From Deltaproteobacteria bacterium HGW-Deltaproteobacteria-2 (GTDB lineage Bacteria; Desulfobacterota; Syntrophia; Syntrophales; Smithellaceae), in assembly GCA_002840505.1 (NCBI GenBank), contig PHBC01000003.1, positions 29,927-93,926 of the forward strand: a stretch of 64,000 nucleotides of DNA, in the 5' to 3' direction. Every line of letters begins with the position of its first letter. Within the stretch, counting starts at the first letter, position 1. This document shows, in pieces, positions 44,523 to 53,709 of this stretch. The notes under the pieces are model-generated. The model did no database searches. It had not been told where the DNA came from and was given only the letters and a program-made list of their open reading frames with translations. Position numbers and translations under genes: made by a program.

Positions 44523-45773
44523 TTGATTAATCAAATAGTTACCAAAATAGCCAAACGTGAATTCGCCCGTTCCTTAAAGTTTGAAGAAGGAAATCTGCCG
44601 GAGTTGCCGTCTTGCAATGACGAAAAACAGCGACTCCTTTACATACACGTCCCTTTTTGTGAAGAGCTTTGTCCTTATTGCTCCTTTCATCGCATAACTT
44701 TTAATGAACCACTGACAAAAAGATATTTTCAAGCTCTGCGCCGGGAAATTAAAATTTATCATGAAAAAGGCTATAAATTTGAAGGCATTTATGTAGGCGG
44801 CGGCACACCGACAGTAATGATCGATGAACTGGCTGAAACGCTTAATCTGGTGCGGGAACTTTTTCCGATCAAAGATATATCTGTGGAAACAAATCCCAAC
44901 CATTTAACTTCAGAAAATATTAAAATTCTACAAAAAAGTAAGGTCAAAAGACTCTCCGTAGGCGTTCAAACGTTCAACGATGAAATGCTGAAAAAAATCG
45001 GGCGTTACGAAAAATACGGATCCGGTAAAGTAATCGCCGGGAGGTTAAAAAACACTCAGGGCTTTTTTCACACTTTAAACGCTGACATGATTTTTAATTT
45101 CCCCGGGCAAACAGCTGATATGCTCGAAGAGGATTTGGCAATTCTGCTCAAGCTAAACATAGAACAAACCACCTTCTATCCCCTAATGATTTCCGCCATG
45201 ACTCAAAGTGTGATGAAAGAAACCATGGGGGAGGTCAATTTCAGCGGTGAAGAAAAATTATATAAATTGATAGTCAGGCATCTGGAAAAAAATTATGATT
45301 TTTCTTCGGCCTGGTGCTTTTCCCGCAAAGAATCTCTGATTGATGAATACGTTGTTGAATTTGAAGAATACGCGGGCCTGGGCAGCGGCGCCATCGGTTA
45401 TCTGCACGGAACCTGTTATTCCAATACTTTTGATATTGAGAGATATATCGCTTCCCTGGAAAAAGGGAAACTACCTCTGCAGGCTTCCCGCAAGTTTGAT
45501 CTTCATGATCAGATGAGTTATGATTTTTTAATGAAATTATTCAGCACAAAACTGGATATCTCGGCCATGCAGAAAAAATACGACGGAAAATTTCTAAAAA
45601 CTATGTGGAAGGAAATAGCCGCCTTTGAAATGGTCAGGGCTTTTCGTTATTTTCCTCCCTATCTTCATTTGACACCGCGCGGCCATTATCTCTGGGTGAT
45701 CATGATGAGGGAGTTTTTTATCGCCGTAAATAATTTTCGCGATTTCTGCCGCAAGCAGGTGAACATTGGATGA
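44523..45773 (+). CDS. HemW-like radical-SAM protein
   Basis: 416 residues from a TTG (TTAGGA upstream); no better ATG is available. Radical-SAM cluster motif CEELCPYCSFHRI, glycine motif YVGGGTPTV, then SVETNPNHLT and RLSVGVQTFND, all of the coproporphyrinogen oxidase-like/HemW/HutW group. A wing-helix-like C-terminal part follows. HemW-type proteins are heme chaperones; ChuW/HutW open heme. True HemN activity is not expected because of the N-terminus. It is divergent from def. Its C-terminus (HYLWVIMMREFFIAVNNF) suggests membrane contact. Confidence 0.82.
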   Translation: MINQIVTKIAKREFARSLKFEEGNLPELPSCNDEKQRLLYIHVPFCEELCPYCSFHRITFNEPLTKRYFQALRREIKIYHEKGYKFEGIYVGGGTPTVMIDELAETLNLVRELFPIKDISVETNPNHLTSENIKILQKSKVKRLSVGVQTFNDEMLKKIGRYEKYGSGKVIAGRLKNTQGFFHTLNADMIFNFPGQTADMLEEDLAILLKLNIEQTTFYPLMISAMTQSVMKETMGEVNFSGEEKLYKLIVRHLEKNYDFSSAWCFSRKESLIDEYVVEFEEYAGLGSGAIGYLHGTCYSNTFDIERYIASLEKGKLPLQASRKFDLHDQMSYDFLMKLFSTKLDISAMQKKYDGKFLKTMWKEIAAFEMVRAFRYFPPYLHLTPRGHYLWVIMMREFFIAVNNFRDFCRKQVNIG

Positions 45774-45820
45774 ATTTAGAGGATATTTAAGGTTAGAGAA
45801 CATCAATATATAAAAATCAC

Positions 45821-45999
45821 TGTCCCCCTTTAGAGGGGGTGTCGCAAAGCGACGGGGGAGGAAAAAAACGTGAAACAAAATATCCACCCCCTGCCCCCGC
45901 CAGCGGGGGATAGAAAAATGATACATACCTCTGTCATGCCGGACTTGATCCGGCATCCATGAAAAAATAAAACTGGATTCCGGCCTTCGCCGGAATGAC
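45821..45999. repeat. Family C-like and family A repeats
   Basis: C-like palindromes CCCCCTTTAGAGGGGG and CCCCCGCCAGCGGGGG (45821-45910) are followed by two family A units (45932-45999): TGCCGGACTTGATCCGGCA and TTCCGGCCTTCGCCGGAA. They occupy the whole gap before selA. Confidence 0.75.
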
Positions 46000-46013
46000 G
46001 ACAAAGGACTTAT

Positions 46014-47426
46014 ATGGACGACATAAAAAAAGAATTGTTGAAAAAGCTGCCGAAAATTGACGAGATTCTTTTGATTCTGGAAAAGCAGAATATTTATGAT
46101 CTGGCGCCGCGCGAAATAGTCAAGGAAACGTGTCGCAAGGTTGTGCAGGACCTGCGTAATAAAATTGTCAATGCCAAAAAAAAGCAATCGGCGGAATCTT
46201 GCCCTGATGCGGCAGCCGTCGCCCAAGAGGTAGAAAAATCAATCAAAGGGTTATATCGCTATAGTTTGCGCCGTGTAGTTAACGCAACCGGCGTTATCCT
46301 GCATACTAACCTGGGCCGGGCGCCGCTTTGTCCCGAAGCCTTGCAGAGAATTATGGAAGTAGGCAAAGCCTATTCCAACCTGGAATTCGATTTGGCTAAA
46401 GGTGAACGCGGCCAACGCTATGATCATGTCAGTTCGCTGATCTGCGCCCTCACCGGAGCCGAGGACGCTTTAATCGTCAACAATAATGCGGCTGCTGTTT
46501 TGCTTGTTCTTAATACTCTGGCTGATAAAAAAGATGCAATCGTATCGCGGGGTGAACTCATCGAAATCGGCGGCGAATTCCGCATCCCGGAAATAATGAA
46601 AAAAAGCGCATCCAAACTCCGCGAAGTGGGAACCACCAACCGTACGCGCCTGAGCGACTACGAAAAAGCAGTCAATGACAAAACGGGTCTGATTATGAAA
46701 GTACATACCAGCAATTTTCGCATCGTCGGCTTTACCGAAGAGGCGGATATTGAATCGCTAGTGGCCTTGGGAAAAAGCCGCGGCATTCCGGTTATGGACG
46801 ACCTGGGCAGCGGATGTCTGATTGATCTCGATCAATACGGTCTTCAGCATGAACCCACAGTTCGCGAAACCCTGGCGACAGGAATTGACGTGGTCACCTT
46901 CAGCGGAGATAAACTACTGGGCGGCCCGCAGGCCGGCATTATTGTAGGTAAAAAAGAAGTTCTTACGAAAATCAAAAAGAATCCCTTAAACCGTGCCCTG
47001 CGAATTGACAAATTCACTCTGGCAGCGCTGGAAGCCACATTGATGCATTATCTTAATCCAGTTGCCGCGGTTAAAGAATTAAGATCATTGAAAGCGTTGA
47101 CCGAACCTGTCACCGCGGTTAAAAAACGTGCCGAAGAACTAATCACTAAATTGCAGGAAGAAAATTTCGACTCGCTAAAATTTTCACTGCAGGAAGATTT
47201 CGCGGCAGCCGGCGGCGGTTCTTTACCTACTCAACAGATTCCAACTGTTTTAGTTGCCGTCAACAACAAAAAAATGCCCGCCACCAAAATGGAAGAAAAG
47301 CTGCGCCAGTTCGAAGTACCCATAATTGTCCGGGTAGATAAAGATGAGATACTGCTTGATTTACGCACAGTGGCTGAAGATGAGTTTGGGTTCATTGTTG
47401 AAGGATTGAAACAAATAAACATCTAA
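46014..47426 (+). CDS. selA: L-seryl-tRNA(Sec) selenium transferase
   Basis: 470 residues. The family N-terminal helix bundle leads into VVNATGVILHTNLGRAPL, and the pyridoxal phosphate lysine lies in TFSGDKLLGGPQAGIIVG. It converts seryl-tRNA(Sec) to selenocysteyl-tRNA with selenophosphate. Its presence implies that the organism makes selenoproteins. Neither selB nor a tRNA-Sec gene is adjacent, unlike many genomes, and I did not identify a selenoprotein gene in this window. Confidence 0.94.
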   Translation: MDDIKKELLKKLPKIDEILLILEKQNIYDLAPREIVKETCRKVVQDLRNKIVNAKKKQSAESCPDAAAVAQEVEKSIKGLYRYSLRRVVNATGVILHTNLGRAPLCPEALQRIMEVGKAYSNLEFDLAKGERGQRYDHVSSLICALTGAEDALIVNNNAAAVLLVLNTLADKKDAIVSRGELIEIGGEFRIPEIMKKSASKLREVGTTNRTRLSDYEKAVNDKTGLIMKVHTSNFRIVGFTEEADIESLVALGKSRGIPVMDDLGSGCLIDLDQYGLQHEPTVRETLATGIDVVTFSGDKLLGGPQAGIIVGKKEVLTKIKKNPLNRALRIDKFTLAALEATLMHYLNPVAAVKELRSLKALTEPVTAVKKRAEELITKLQEENFDSLKFSLQEDFAAAGGGSLPTQQIPTVLVAVNNKKMPATKMEEKLRQFEVPIIVRVDKDEILLDLRTVAEDEFGFIVEGLKQINI

Positions 47427-47430
47427 ATGC

Positions 47431-47459
47431 TGTCATTCCCGCGAAGGCGGGAATCCAGG
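47431..47459. repeat. Repeat family A, single unit
   Basis: TGTCATTCCCGCGAAGGCGG plus GAATCCAGG, directly after the selA stop. The TTCCCGC/GCGGGAA core closely matches the ATTCCC-N8-GGGAAT form of the dRS3 repeat known from Neisseria. Confidence 0.8.
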
Positions 47460-47518
47460 GAACAAATTTTATTAGTATCATGCGTTTCATCTGTTCAATA
47501 TAAATTCAGGAGGGCGGC

Positions 47519-48292
47519 ATGAGAAAAACAAGATTAAGTACAAGCATAATATTAATGTTTGTTTTCTGCATAATGGCTTGCGGTGGAAGAGGATTTTTTG
47601 CATGGGGCGAGGCAAGCTGGAAGGAAGAAGTGTTGCTACATGACGGCAGTAAAATAATTATAAAACGTCTTAATAACCTTGGCGGTTATCCCACAATTGA
47701 TAGCCATGAACGTCAAAATTTAGATGAGACAGTTACCTTCACCCTGTCTGGAACGAATAAAGAAATAACATGGAAAACGGATTTCAGAGATGAAAAACCT
47801 GAGCCCAACAGCCTTAATTTACTGGCACTGGATATAATTAACGGCATTCCGTATATTGCCACCTATCCTGCCGGATGCATAGCCTATAACAAATGGAAGA
47901 GGCCCAATCCACCTTATATCTTTTTTAAGTATGACGGCAATGCTTGGAAGCAGATACCCTTGGAAGAATTTCCACCGGAAATCAGCAAGGTCAATGTTAT
48001 TGTTGGCAGGCCACCGGCTGAACTGCAAAAGCCTTTCTATACTGCCGAGCAAGTTGACGGAGAAAATAATCGAGGTAATATGGACGAAACGTATAAAAAA
48101 ATTATTCGCACGTCGATGAAAGGTGTGGGGTGTGAGGAACTAATTTACGACGGAAAGATCTGGCATGATATTAGTGGATTGAAAAAACAACCCTCTCTTG
48201 AAGCTTGTCTAGATTTATGTCCTAAAATAGGTATCAAATTTGAATATTGTCCGTGTAACAGACTATTTAAAAACACCTCAAAAGATAAATAA
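47519..48292 (+). CDS. Predicted lipoprotein of unknown function
   Basis: 257 residues with CAGGAGG upstream. A signal peptide ends in a lipobox IMAC, giving lipidated Cys21. The mature part has no domain I recognise; it is rich in aromatic residues (GIPYIATYPAGCIAYNKWKR, YIFFKYDGNAWKQIPLEEF). Seven or more further cysteines cluster near the C-terminus (CEELIYDG, ACLDLCPKIG, EYCPCNRL), suggesting disulphides. It is flanked by family A repeats on both sides. Confidence 0.72.
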   Translation: MRKTRLSTSIILMFVFCIMACGGRGFFAWGEASWKEEVLLHDGSKIIIKRLNNLGGYPTIDSHERQNLDETVTFTLSGTNKEITWKTDFRDEKPEPNSLNLLALDIINGIPYIATYPAGCIAYNKWKRPNPPYIFFKYDGNAWKQIPLEEFPPEISKVNVIVGRPPAELQKPFYTAEQVDGENNRGNMDETYKKIIRTSMKGVGCEELIYDGKIWHDISGLKKQPSLEACLDLCPKIGIKFEYCPCNRLFKNTSKDK

Positions 48293-48294
48293 AA

Positions 48295-48322
48295 CTGGAT
48301 ACCGGCCTGCGCCGGTATGACA
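48295..48322. repeat. Repeat family A, single unit
   Basis: CTGGATACCGGCCTGCGCCG then GTATGACA, starting just after the lipoprotein stop. Identical in core to units in 3455-3628. Confidence 0.8.
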
Positions 48323-48349
48323 TAATAAGGAAAGTGCAGGGGTCATGAC

Positions 48350-49360
48350 TTGAGCGGTCAATCTGAAAAAATACATTTTACGATAGATAAAAGCCAAATC
48401 GGGCAGAGGCTGGATATCTTTCTGGCACAAGTCGAACCAACCATTTCCCGCTCGCATGTCAAACATGTCATTGAAGAAGGAGATGTGCTGGTTAACGGCA
48501 AAGAACCTAAAGTGAGTCAGAAACTAAAAGAGGGCGATGTCATCATCCTGACCCAAAGACCGCCGATAGAGGCAACTGCGCTTCCGCAGGACATGCCTCT
48601 TAATATCATTTATGAAGACGAGGCCATTATCGTCATCAATAAACCTGCGGGAATGGTGGTGCATCCGGCACCGGGCAACGCCGATAAAACGCTTGTCAAT
48701 GCTCTGCTCTTTCATTGCCATGATTTATCGGGAATCGGCGGCGTTTTACGGCCCGGCATTGTTCACAGGCTGGACAAAGACACTTCCGGCCTGATTGTGG
48801 CGGCAAAATCAGATGACGCGCATCGAAGTCTTTCGGCGCAGTTTGAAAAGCATGATGTTCACAAAAAATATCTGGCGCTCGTCTGGGGAGACATAAAAGG
48901 CAACAGCGGAGAAATAGTTCTGCCTGTCGGCAGACATACTAACAATCGCAAAAAGATGTCCACGAAAAGCAAGCGGGGCAAGGACGCTCTCACTCTCTGG
49001 AAAGTGCGCGAACGTTATGGCGTGGCTACCTTGCTGGAGGTGGAGATTAAAACCGGACGCACCCATCAAATTCGCGTACATTTGTCTGATCGTGGTTATC
49101 CGGTTATCGGGGATCAAGTTTACGGCAACTCCGCCAAAATCAACACTGTTAAAGATTCCCTGCTGAAGGCAAAGATCAAAGAATTTAACCGGCAGGCACT
49201 GCACGCGGCACAACTTTCTTTCATTCATCCGCAAAAAGACGAGCGGGTAGTATTTACAGCGGATATGCCGCAGGATATGACCGATTTATGCGCGCAACTG
49301 CGTTTCAGCGTTAATCAGATCGATTCAACCAAATCTAATTGGAAAGATAAATTACGGTAG
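48350..49360 (+). CDS. rluD: RluD-type 23S rRNA pseudouridine synthase
   Basis: 336 residues from a TTG (CAGGGG upstream). S4 RNA-binding domain at about 10-65 (GQRLDIFLAQVEPTISRSHV) and the catalytic motif GIVHRLDKDTSGLIVAAKS with the Asp nucleophile, then GRTHQIRVHLSDRGYPVIGD. Pseudouridylates the 1911-1917 stem-loop in 23S rRNA if a true RluD; other RluA-family specificities cannot be excluded. Five bases before pgeF, so probably cotranscribed. Confidence 0.88.
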   Translation: MSGQSEKIHFTIDKSQIGQRLDIFLAQVEPTISRSHVKHVIEEGDVLVNGKEPKVSQKLKEGDVIILTQRPPIEATALPQDMPLNIIYEDEAIIVINKPAGMVVHPAPGNADKTLVNALLFHCHDLSGIGGVLRPGIVHRLDKDTSGLIVAAKSDDAHRSLSAQFEKHDVHKKYLALVWGDIKGNSGEIVLPVGRHTNNRKKMSTKSKRGKDALTLWKVRERYGVATLLEVEIKTGRTHQIRVHLSDRGYPVIGDQVYGNSAKINTVKDSLLKAKIKEFNRQALHAAQLSFIHPQKDERVVFTADMPQDMTDLCAQLRFSVNQIDSTKSNWKDKLR

Positions 49361-49365
49361 AAAAT

Positions 49366-50220
49366 ATGCTCCGAATTAATAAAATACATTCCATAGAATA
49401 TCTGGAATCTTCACTTTTAAGCGAATGCGATTTTTTAACTCACGCCTTCTGCACAAGGCTAGGCGGTGTCTCGGAAGACGACTATGCTTCGCTAAACATT
49501 AGCTTCCGCGAAGGCGATTTAGAAGGCAAGGTTTTGCAAAACTGGCATCGACTGGCCATGGCCTTTTCCATACCACTGGAACAATTTCTTACGCTTAACC
49601 AGGTTCACGGCGACGATATTTTTGTCGTCAAGCCGTTTGGCGATTATTTTTCTTCTCGTGAAGCTTTGAATTATGACGCCATTGTTACCAGCCGCACAAA
49701 TCTGGCTATTTGCATCAAGACAGCGGATTGCGTGCCTGTTTTTCTTGTCGACAGAATAAAAAAAATAATTGCCGTGGTTCATGCCGGCTGGCGAAGCACC
49801 GCACTGGAAATCAGCGCTAAAGTAGTACGCCTGCTCATTGAAAAATACGGCTCGTCCAAGCGGGATATTCTGGCGGTAATCGGTCCGGCTATCGGCAAAT
49901 GCTGTTTTGAAGTCGATACCGTTGCGGCAAATGATTTTCTTAAACATAAAAACCATGAAGCGTTTTTATTTCCCGGCAAAAGACCCAATAAATGGATACT
50001 GGATTTAGCCGAAGCCAACCGCAGACAAATCATGAATTGCGGAATTCCCGAAGCAAACATCGATGTTTCCGATCTTTGCACTTCCTGCCGTCAGGATCTT
50101 TTTTTCTCTTACAGAGGTTCGGGAGGAATTACAGGCAGACAGGTCAATTTTATGATGATTAAGGGGGAGACTCCCTGCCGCGTCCTGACAATCGGCGAAG
50201 GATTCTCTCATATCCAATAA
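49366..50220 (+). CDS. pgeF: PgeF/YfiH multicopper-like purine-processing protein
   Basis: 284 residues. Family motifs: LNQVHGDDIFV, TADCVPVFLVD, VVHAGWRST (His), VIGPAIGKCCFEV (Cys) and DLCTSCRQDLFFSYR. Zn-dependent members act on purine nucleosides or edit peptidoglycan precursors (L-Ser at UDP-MurNAc). It lies immediately after rluD, an arrangement found in many bacteria. Confidence 0.88.
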   Translation: MLRINKIHSIEYLESSLLSECDFLTHAFCTRLGGVSEDDYASLNISFREGDLEGKVLQNWHRLAMAFSIPLEQFLTLNQVHGDDIFVVKPFGDYFSSREALNYDAIVTSRTNLAICIKTADCVPVFLVDRIKKIIAVVHAGWRSTALEISAKVVRLLIEKYGSSKRDILAVIGPAIGKCCFEVDTVAANDFLKHKNHEAFLFPGKRPNKWILDLAEANRRQIMNCGIPEANIDVSDLCTSCRQDLFFSYRGSGGITGRQVNFMMIKGETPCRVLTIGEGFSHIQ

Positions 50221-50267
50221 ACTGGGTATTGACAGTATTAACTTTCAGTATTAATTATACAACATCT

Positions 50268-50298
50268 TGTCATTCCCCGGCTTGACCGGGGAATCCAG
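50268..50298. repeat. Repeat family A, single unit
   Basis: TGTCATTCCCCGGCTTGACC and GGGGAATCCAG, in the 99-bp gap between pgeF and hldD. Confidence 0.8.
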
Positions 50299-50319
50299 AA
50301 AACATAAGGAGTAACGCAA

Positions 50320-51294
50320 ATGATTATCGTCACAGGAGGCGCCGGATTTATCGGCAGCGCTTTTGTCTGGAAGCTCAATCAGGAAGGCATCGACGATATT
50401 GTCATAGTCGATCAACTGGGAACGGATGACAAATGGAAAAATCTGGTCAATCTCCGGTTCGTCAACTACATCCACAAAGATGATTTCAGCGAGCTTATTT
50501 ATAACGATACGCTCAACTTTGACGTTGAAGCGATAATTCATATGGGGGCATGCTCATCAACAACCGAACGGAATGCTGATTATCTCTGGCAAAACAATTT
50601 TGCTTACACGGGCAACCTGGCGGAATGGGCTGTCGAACACAATACACGTTTTATCTACGCCAGTTCGGCGGCAACCTATGGAGACGGTAAACAAGGATTC
50701 TCGGATGACCATAATATGATTAATAAATTCAAACCGATTAATATGTACGGCTATTCCAAACAGGTTTTTGATTTGAGAGTGCTGAGAGAATCATGGGAAA
50801 ATAAAATTGCCGGAATAAAATTCTTCAACGTCTTCGGCCCCAACGAATACCACAAAGGCGATATGGCAAGCATCATCTTCAAATCCTTTCATCAAATAAA
50901 GGAAACCGGCAAGGTGAAACTTTTCAAATCCTATGATCCCGAATATAAAGATGGCGGACAGATGCGCGATTTTGTTTATATCAAAGACTGTATGGATGTC
51001 CTGTGGTGGCTTTTTAAGAATCCGGATGTCAATGGTATTTTTAATTTAGGCACAGGTAAAGCCCGAACATGGAATGATTTGATCAGAGCCGTCTTCGACG
51101 CAATGCAACTCGCAACAAAAATCGAATATATCGAAATGCCGGAATCTTTGCGCAATCAATACCAGTACTTCACCGAAGCAAAGATGGATAAGCTCAAAGC
51201 AATGGGTTGTCCTGTTGCTTTTTCATCACTGGAAGATTCCGTGCGGGATTATGTGGTGAACTATTTACAGCAAACCGACCCGCATTTAGGATAA
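50320..51294 (+). CDS. hldD: ADP-L-glycero-D-manno-heptose 6-epimerase
   Basis: 324 residues with AAGGAG upstream. NADP-binding MIIVTGGAGFIGSAFVWKLN, the family sequence IHMGACSSTTERNADYLWQN, catalytic YGYSKQ and FNVFGPNEYHKGDMAS. It makes the L,D-heptose used in LPS inner core, which shows a Gram-negative envelope. Near kdsB, another inner core gene. Confidence 0.93.
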   Translation: MIIVTGGAGFIGSAFVWKLNQEGIDDIVIVDQLGTDDKWKNLVNLRFVNYIHKDDFSELIYNDTLNFDVEAIIHMGACSSTTERNADYLWQNNFAYTGNLAEWAVEHNTRFIYASSAATYGDGKQGFSDDHNMINKFKPINMYGYSKQVFDLRVLRESWENKIAGIKFFNVFGPNEYHKGDMASIIFKSFHQIKETGKVKLFKSYDPEYKDGGQMRDFVYIKDCMDVLWWLFKNPDVNGIFNLGTGKARTWNDLIRAVFDAMQLATKIEYIEMPESLRNQYQYFTEAKMDKLKAMGCPVAFSSLEDSVRDYVVNYLQQTDPHLG

Positions 51295-51307
51295 GAATAA
51301 CTTTTTC

Positions 51308-51416
51308 TGTCATTCCGCATAGTACCCTTCAGGGTAAATCCCGATGAATCGGGATGAGGAATCTTAATGTAAGAATTTAACCAAAACAAAGATTTCTCTC
51401 TTCGATCGAAATGACA
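51308..51416. repeat. Dispersed repeat family B, copy 2
   Basis: Starts TGTCATTCCGC and ends TCGAAATGACA; the interior includes AAATCCCGATGAATCGGGAT and a GAGGAATCTTAATG block like GAGAAATCTTAATG of copy 1. Between hldD and kdsB. Confidence 0.7.
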
Positions 51417-51451
51417 ATATTGAAATATATGGGCTTTTTACGGAGGAATTA

Positions 51452-52198
51452 ATGAAAAGAGATATTGTTTGCATCATCCCCTCACGCTATGAATCCAGCC
51501 GCTTTCCGGGTAAGCCGCTGGCTGATCTATGCGGAAAACCGATGATTCAGCATGTCTATGAACGCGTGGCCAAAGCTAAAGCCATACCCCATGTGGCGGT
51601 GGCAACAGACGATCAAAGAATATTCGACGCGGTTATTAAATTCGGCGGCAACGCTATAATGACAGCTGTCACGCATCGCTCCGGCACGGACAGAATCGCC
51701 GAGGCTATAAAATCGCTCAATCTTTCAGCCGACGCGATTGTTGTTAACATTCAGGGCGATCAACCGATTTTCGAACCTGCACAGGTGGATGAAGTTATTC
51801 AGCCACTCGTTGACGATCCCTCCATCAACATGTCCACACTGATTTATAAAATTATTCTCGATGAAGAAATAACTCATCCGCACGCCGTTAAAGTTGTTTT
51901 CGATCATCAGAATTTTGCTCTTTATTTTTCACGGGCTACAATTCCCTACGTGAGGGACAAAGCCCTCAAAGCAGACTACTACAAACATCATGGCATTTAC
52001 GCCTACCGCCGTGATTTTCTCGATACCTTCACAAAGCTTCCCGAAGGAAAACTGGAAAAGCTCGAAGCCCTCGAACAATTGCGTGCTCTGGAATATGGCT
52101 ACAAAATAAAGGTTGTCATCACTCCCTATGATTCTGTAGAAGTGGACAACAAGCAGGAACTGGACAGAGTGCGTCAGATTCTTACGACAAAAAAATAG
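51452..52198 (+). CDS. kdsB: CMP-KDO synthetase
   Basis: 248 residues with GGAGG upstream. Motifs: IIPSRYESSRFPGKPLADL, VATDDQRIF, VTHRSGTDRIAEA and VNIQGDQPIFEP. It activates 3-deoxy-D-manno-octulosonate with CTP for LPS inner core assembly. Seventeen bases upstream of pldA. Confidence 0.94.
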   Translation: MKRDIVCIIPSRYESSRFPGKPLADLCGKPMIQHVYERVAKAKAIPHVAVATDDQRIFDAVIKFGGNAIMTAVTHRSGTDRIAEAIKSLNLSADAIVVNIQGDQPIFEPAQVDEVIQPLVDDPSINMSTLIYKIILDEEITHPHAVKVVFDHQNFALYFSRATIPYVRDKALKADYYKHHGIYAYRRDFLDTFTKLPEGKLEKLEALEQLRALEYGYKIKVVITPYDSVEVDNKQELDRVRQILTTKK

Positions 52199-52214
52199 AG
52201 AGTGTCGCAACGGC

Positions 52215-53363
52215 ATGAAAACTCTAAAAATCAAACTAGCATTGAGAATAGTACTGACATGTGCATTCTTTTTGATGATTACCGCATTAACCGGCAATGC
52301 CGCTGAAATTGACGACAATCTAGCAAAATGCACAGCAATTAAAAATGACAACGCCGCAAGATTGAAATGCTTCGACGAACTGGCGAAAAAACAAATCACC
52401 GCAAAAGAATCCGTCATCGTAAAACCAGATGAAAAAGATATTGCACAAAAACCTGAATCTCAAGAAAAATATTTTTCTGTTATGGAAAAACAATGGGATC
52501 TGAGAAGCGATAAACCCAAAGAAAGAAATATTTTTGTACTTTGGCCTTACCGCCCCTGTTTTATTCTGCCTCTGGCCTATAATTCCTCGCCTAATGACAG
52601 TACCCAACTGGATGTCGATCCCAAAGCCAGATCCCTATACAACGAGGTAAAATTTCAACTGAGCTTTAAATTTAAAATCTGGAGAGATCTTATCAGGAGC
52701 GAAGAAATAAAGAAAATTGTCGAAAAAAGTACGGGAATCAGAGGCATCGATGCCTGGGTTGCCTACACTCAACAATCCTTCTGGCAACTCTATAACTCGG
52801 CATTTTCCGCTCCCTTCAGAGACACCAACTACGAACCGGAACTGCTCCTTAATTTCGACATGCAGCGAGAAATTCCTTATCTTATGGGAACGAAACTGCA
52901 ATTTATCAATGTCGGATTTAATCATCAATCCAACGGCCGCGCTGAACCGCTTTCCCGTAGCTGGAACCGTATTGTTGCCAATATCGGATTAGAAAAAATT
53001 TTTGGAATGGAAAAAAATGATAACTTCAGCCTGCTTTTAAAAACCTGGTACCGGCTTCCCGAAAATGATGAAGATGACGACAATCCCGATCTTTCCGGAT
53101 ACATGGGATATGGAGAACTATGGGGAACTCTCTACTGGAAAAATCAGCGGTTTGCCGTAATGTTGCGCAACAATTTACGGTCGGAGAATAAGGGAGCGGT
53201 TCAGCTGGACTGGAGCATCCCGCTATCATCGATTAACGAAAGTCTCGCCAAGAAAATCAGCCTCTACGTACAATACTTCAACGGTTACGGAGAAAGCCTG
53301 CTCGATTATAACACAAGCATTAACCGGATTAGCGCTGGTTTAATGCTGGTAGACTGGAGGTAA
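52215..53363 (+). CDS. pldA: Outer-membrane phospholipase A (OMPLA)
   Basis: 382 residues with signal peptide (to about 30). A short N-terminal segment CTAIKNDNAARLKCFDELA precedes the barrel. The active site is intact: NHQSNGRAEPLSRSWNR contains the catalytic His, Ser and Asn of OMPLA. The C-terminal barrel strands end with an aromatic-rich sequence (INRISAGLMLVDWR). It hydrolyses phospholipids that reach the outer leaflet. The longer N-terminal extension is shared by proteobacterial homologues outside the enterics. Confidence 0.9.
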   Translation: MKTLKIKLALRIVLTCAFFLMITALTGNAAEIDDNLAKCTAIKNDNAARLKCFDELAKKQITAKESVIVKPDEKDIAQKPESQEKYFSVMEKQWDLRSDKPKERNIFVLWPYRPCFILPLAYNSSPNDSTQLDVDPKARSLYNEVKFQLSFKFKIWRDLIRSEEIKKIVEKSTGIRGIDAWVAYTQQSFWQLYNSAFSAPFRDTNYEPELLLNFDMQREIPYLMGTKLQFINVGFNHQSNGRAEPLSRSWNRIVANIGLEKIFGMEKNDNFSLLLKTWYRLPENDEDDDNPDLSGYMGYGELWGTLYWKNQRFAVMLRNNLRSENKGAVQLDWSIPLSSINESLAKKISLYVQYFNGYGESLLDYNTSINRISAGLMLVDWR

Positions 53364-53371
53364 AATAGATA

Positions 53372-53593
53372 GTGAAAATGAGAAAAGAATACGATTTTTC
53401 AAAAGCAAGAAAGAATCCTTATGCCAGCCGTCTGAAAAAACAAGTCACCATCCGGCTTGATGAGGAAACAATTAAGTATTTTAAAAAACTCTCAGAAGAA
53501 GCGGAAATTCCATATCAAACTTTGATTAATCTCTATCTGCGCGACTGTGCCGCTTCCTCCCGAAAGCTTTCTCTACACTGGAAAGCAGCTTGA
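53372..53593 (+). CDS. BrnA-like ribbon-helix-helix antitoxin, solitary
   Basis: 73 residues from GTG (GGAGG 11 bases upstream) or the ATG two codons later. It is of the CopG/BrnA type: YDFSKARKNPYASRLKKQVT, IRLDEETIKYFKKLSEEAEI, PYQTLINLYLRDC. BrnA is normally preceded by the toxin gene brnT; here the preceding gene is pldA, nine bases away, so no toxin partner is visible. It may be an orphan regulator. Confidence 0.78.
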   Translation: MKMRKEYDFSKARKNPYASRLKKQVTIRLDEETIKYFKKLSEEAEIPYQTLINLYLRDCAASSRKLSLHWKAA

Positions 53594-53709
53594 TAAATAA
53601 ACCAGTTTGATGGCTCGGCATCAAAGACACCGACTAAATCCATAACCAGAGCTATATAGGAATGATCGAAAAAGCAAATTTAGAATATTAATTGTTAGCA
53701 TAATAAAAC

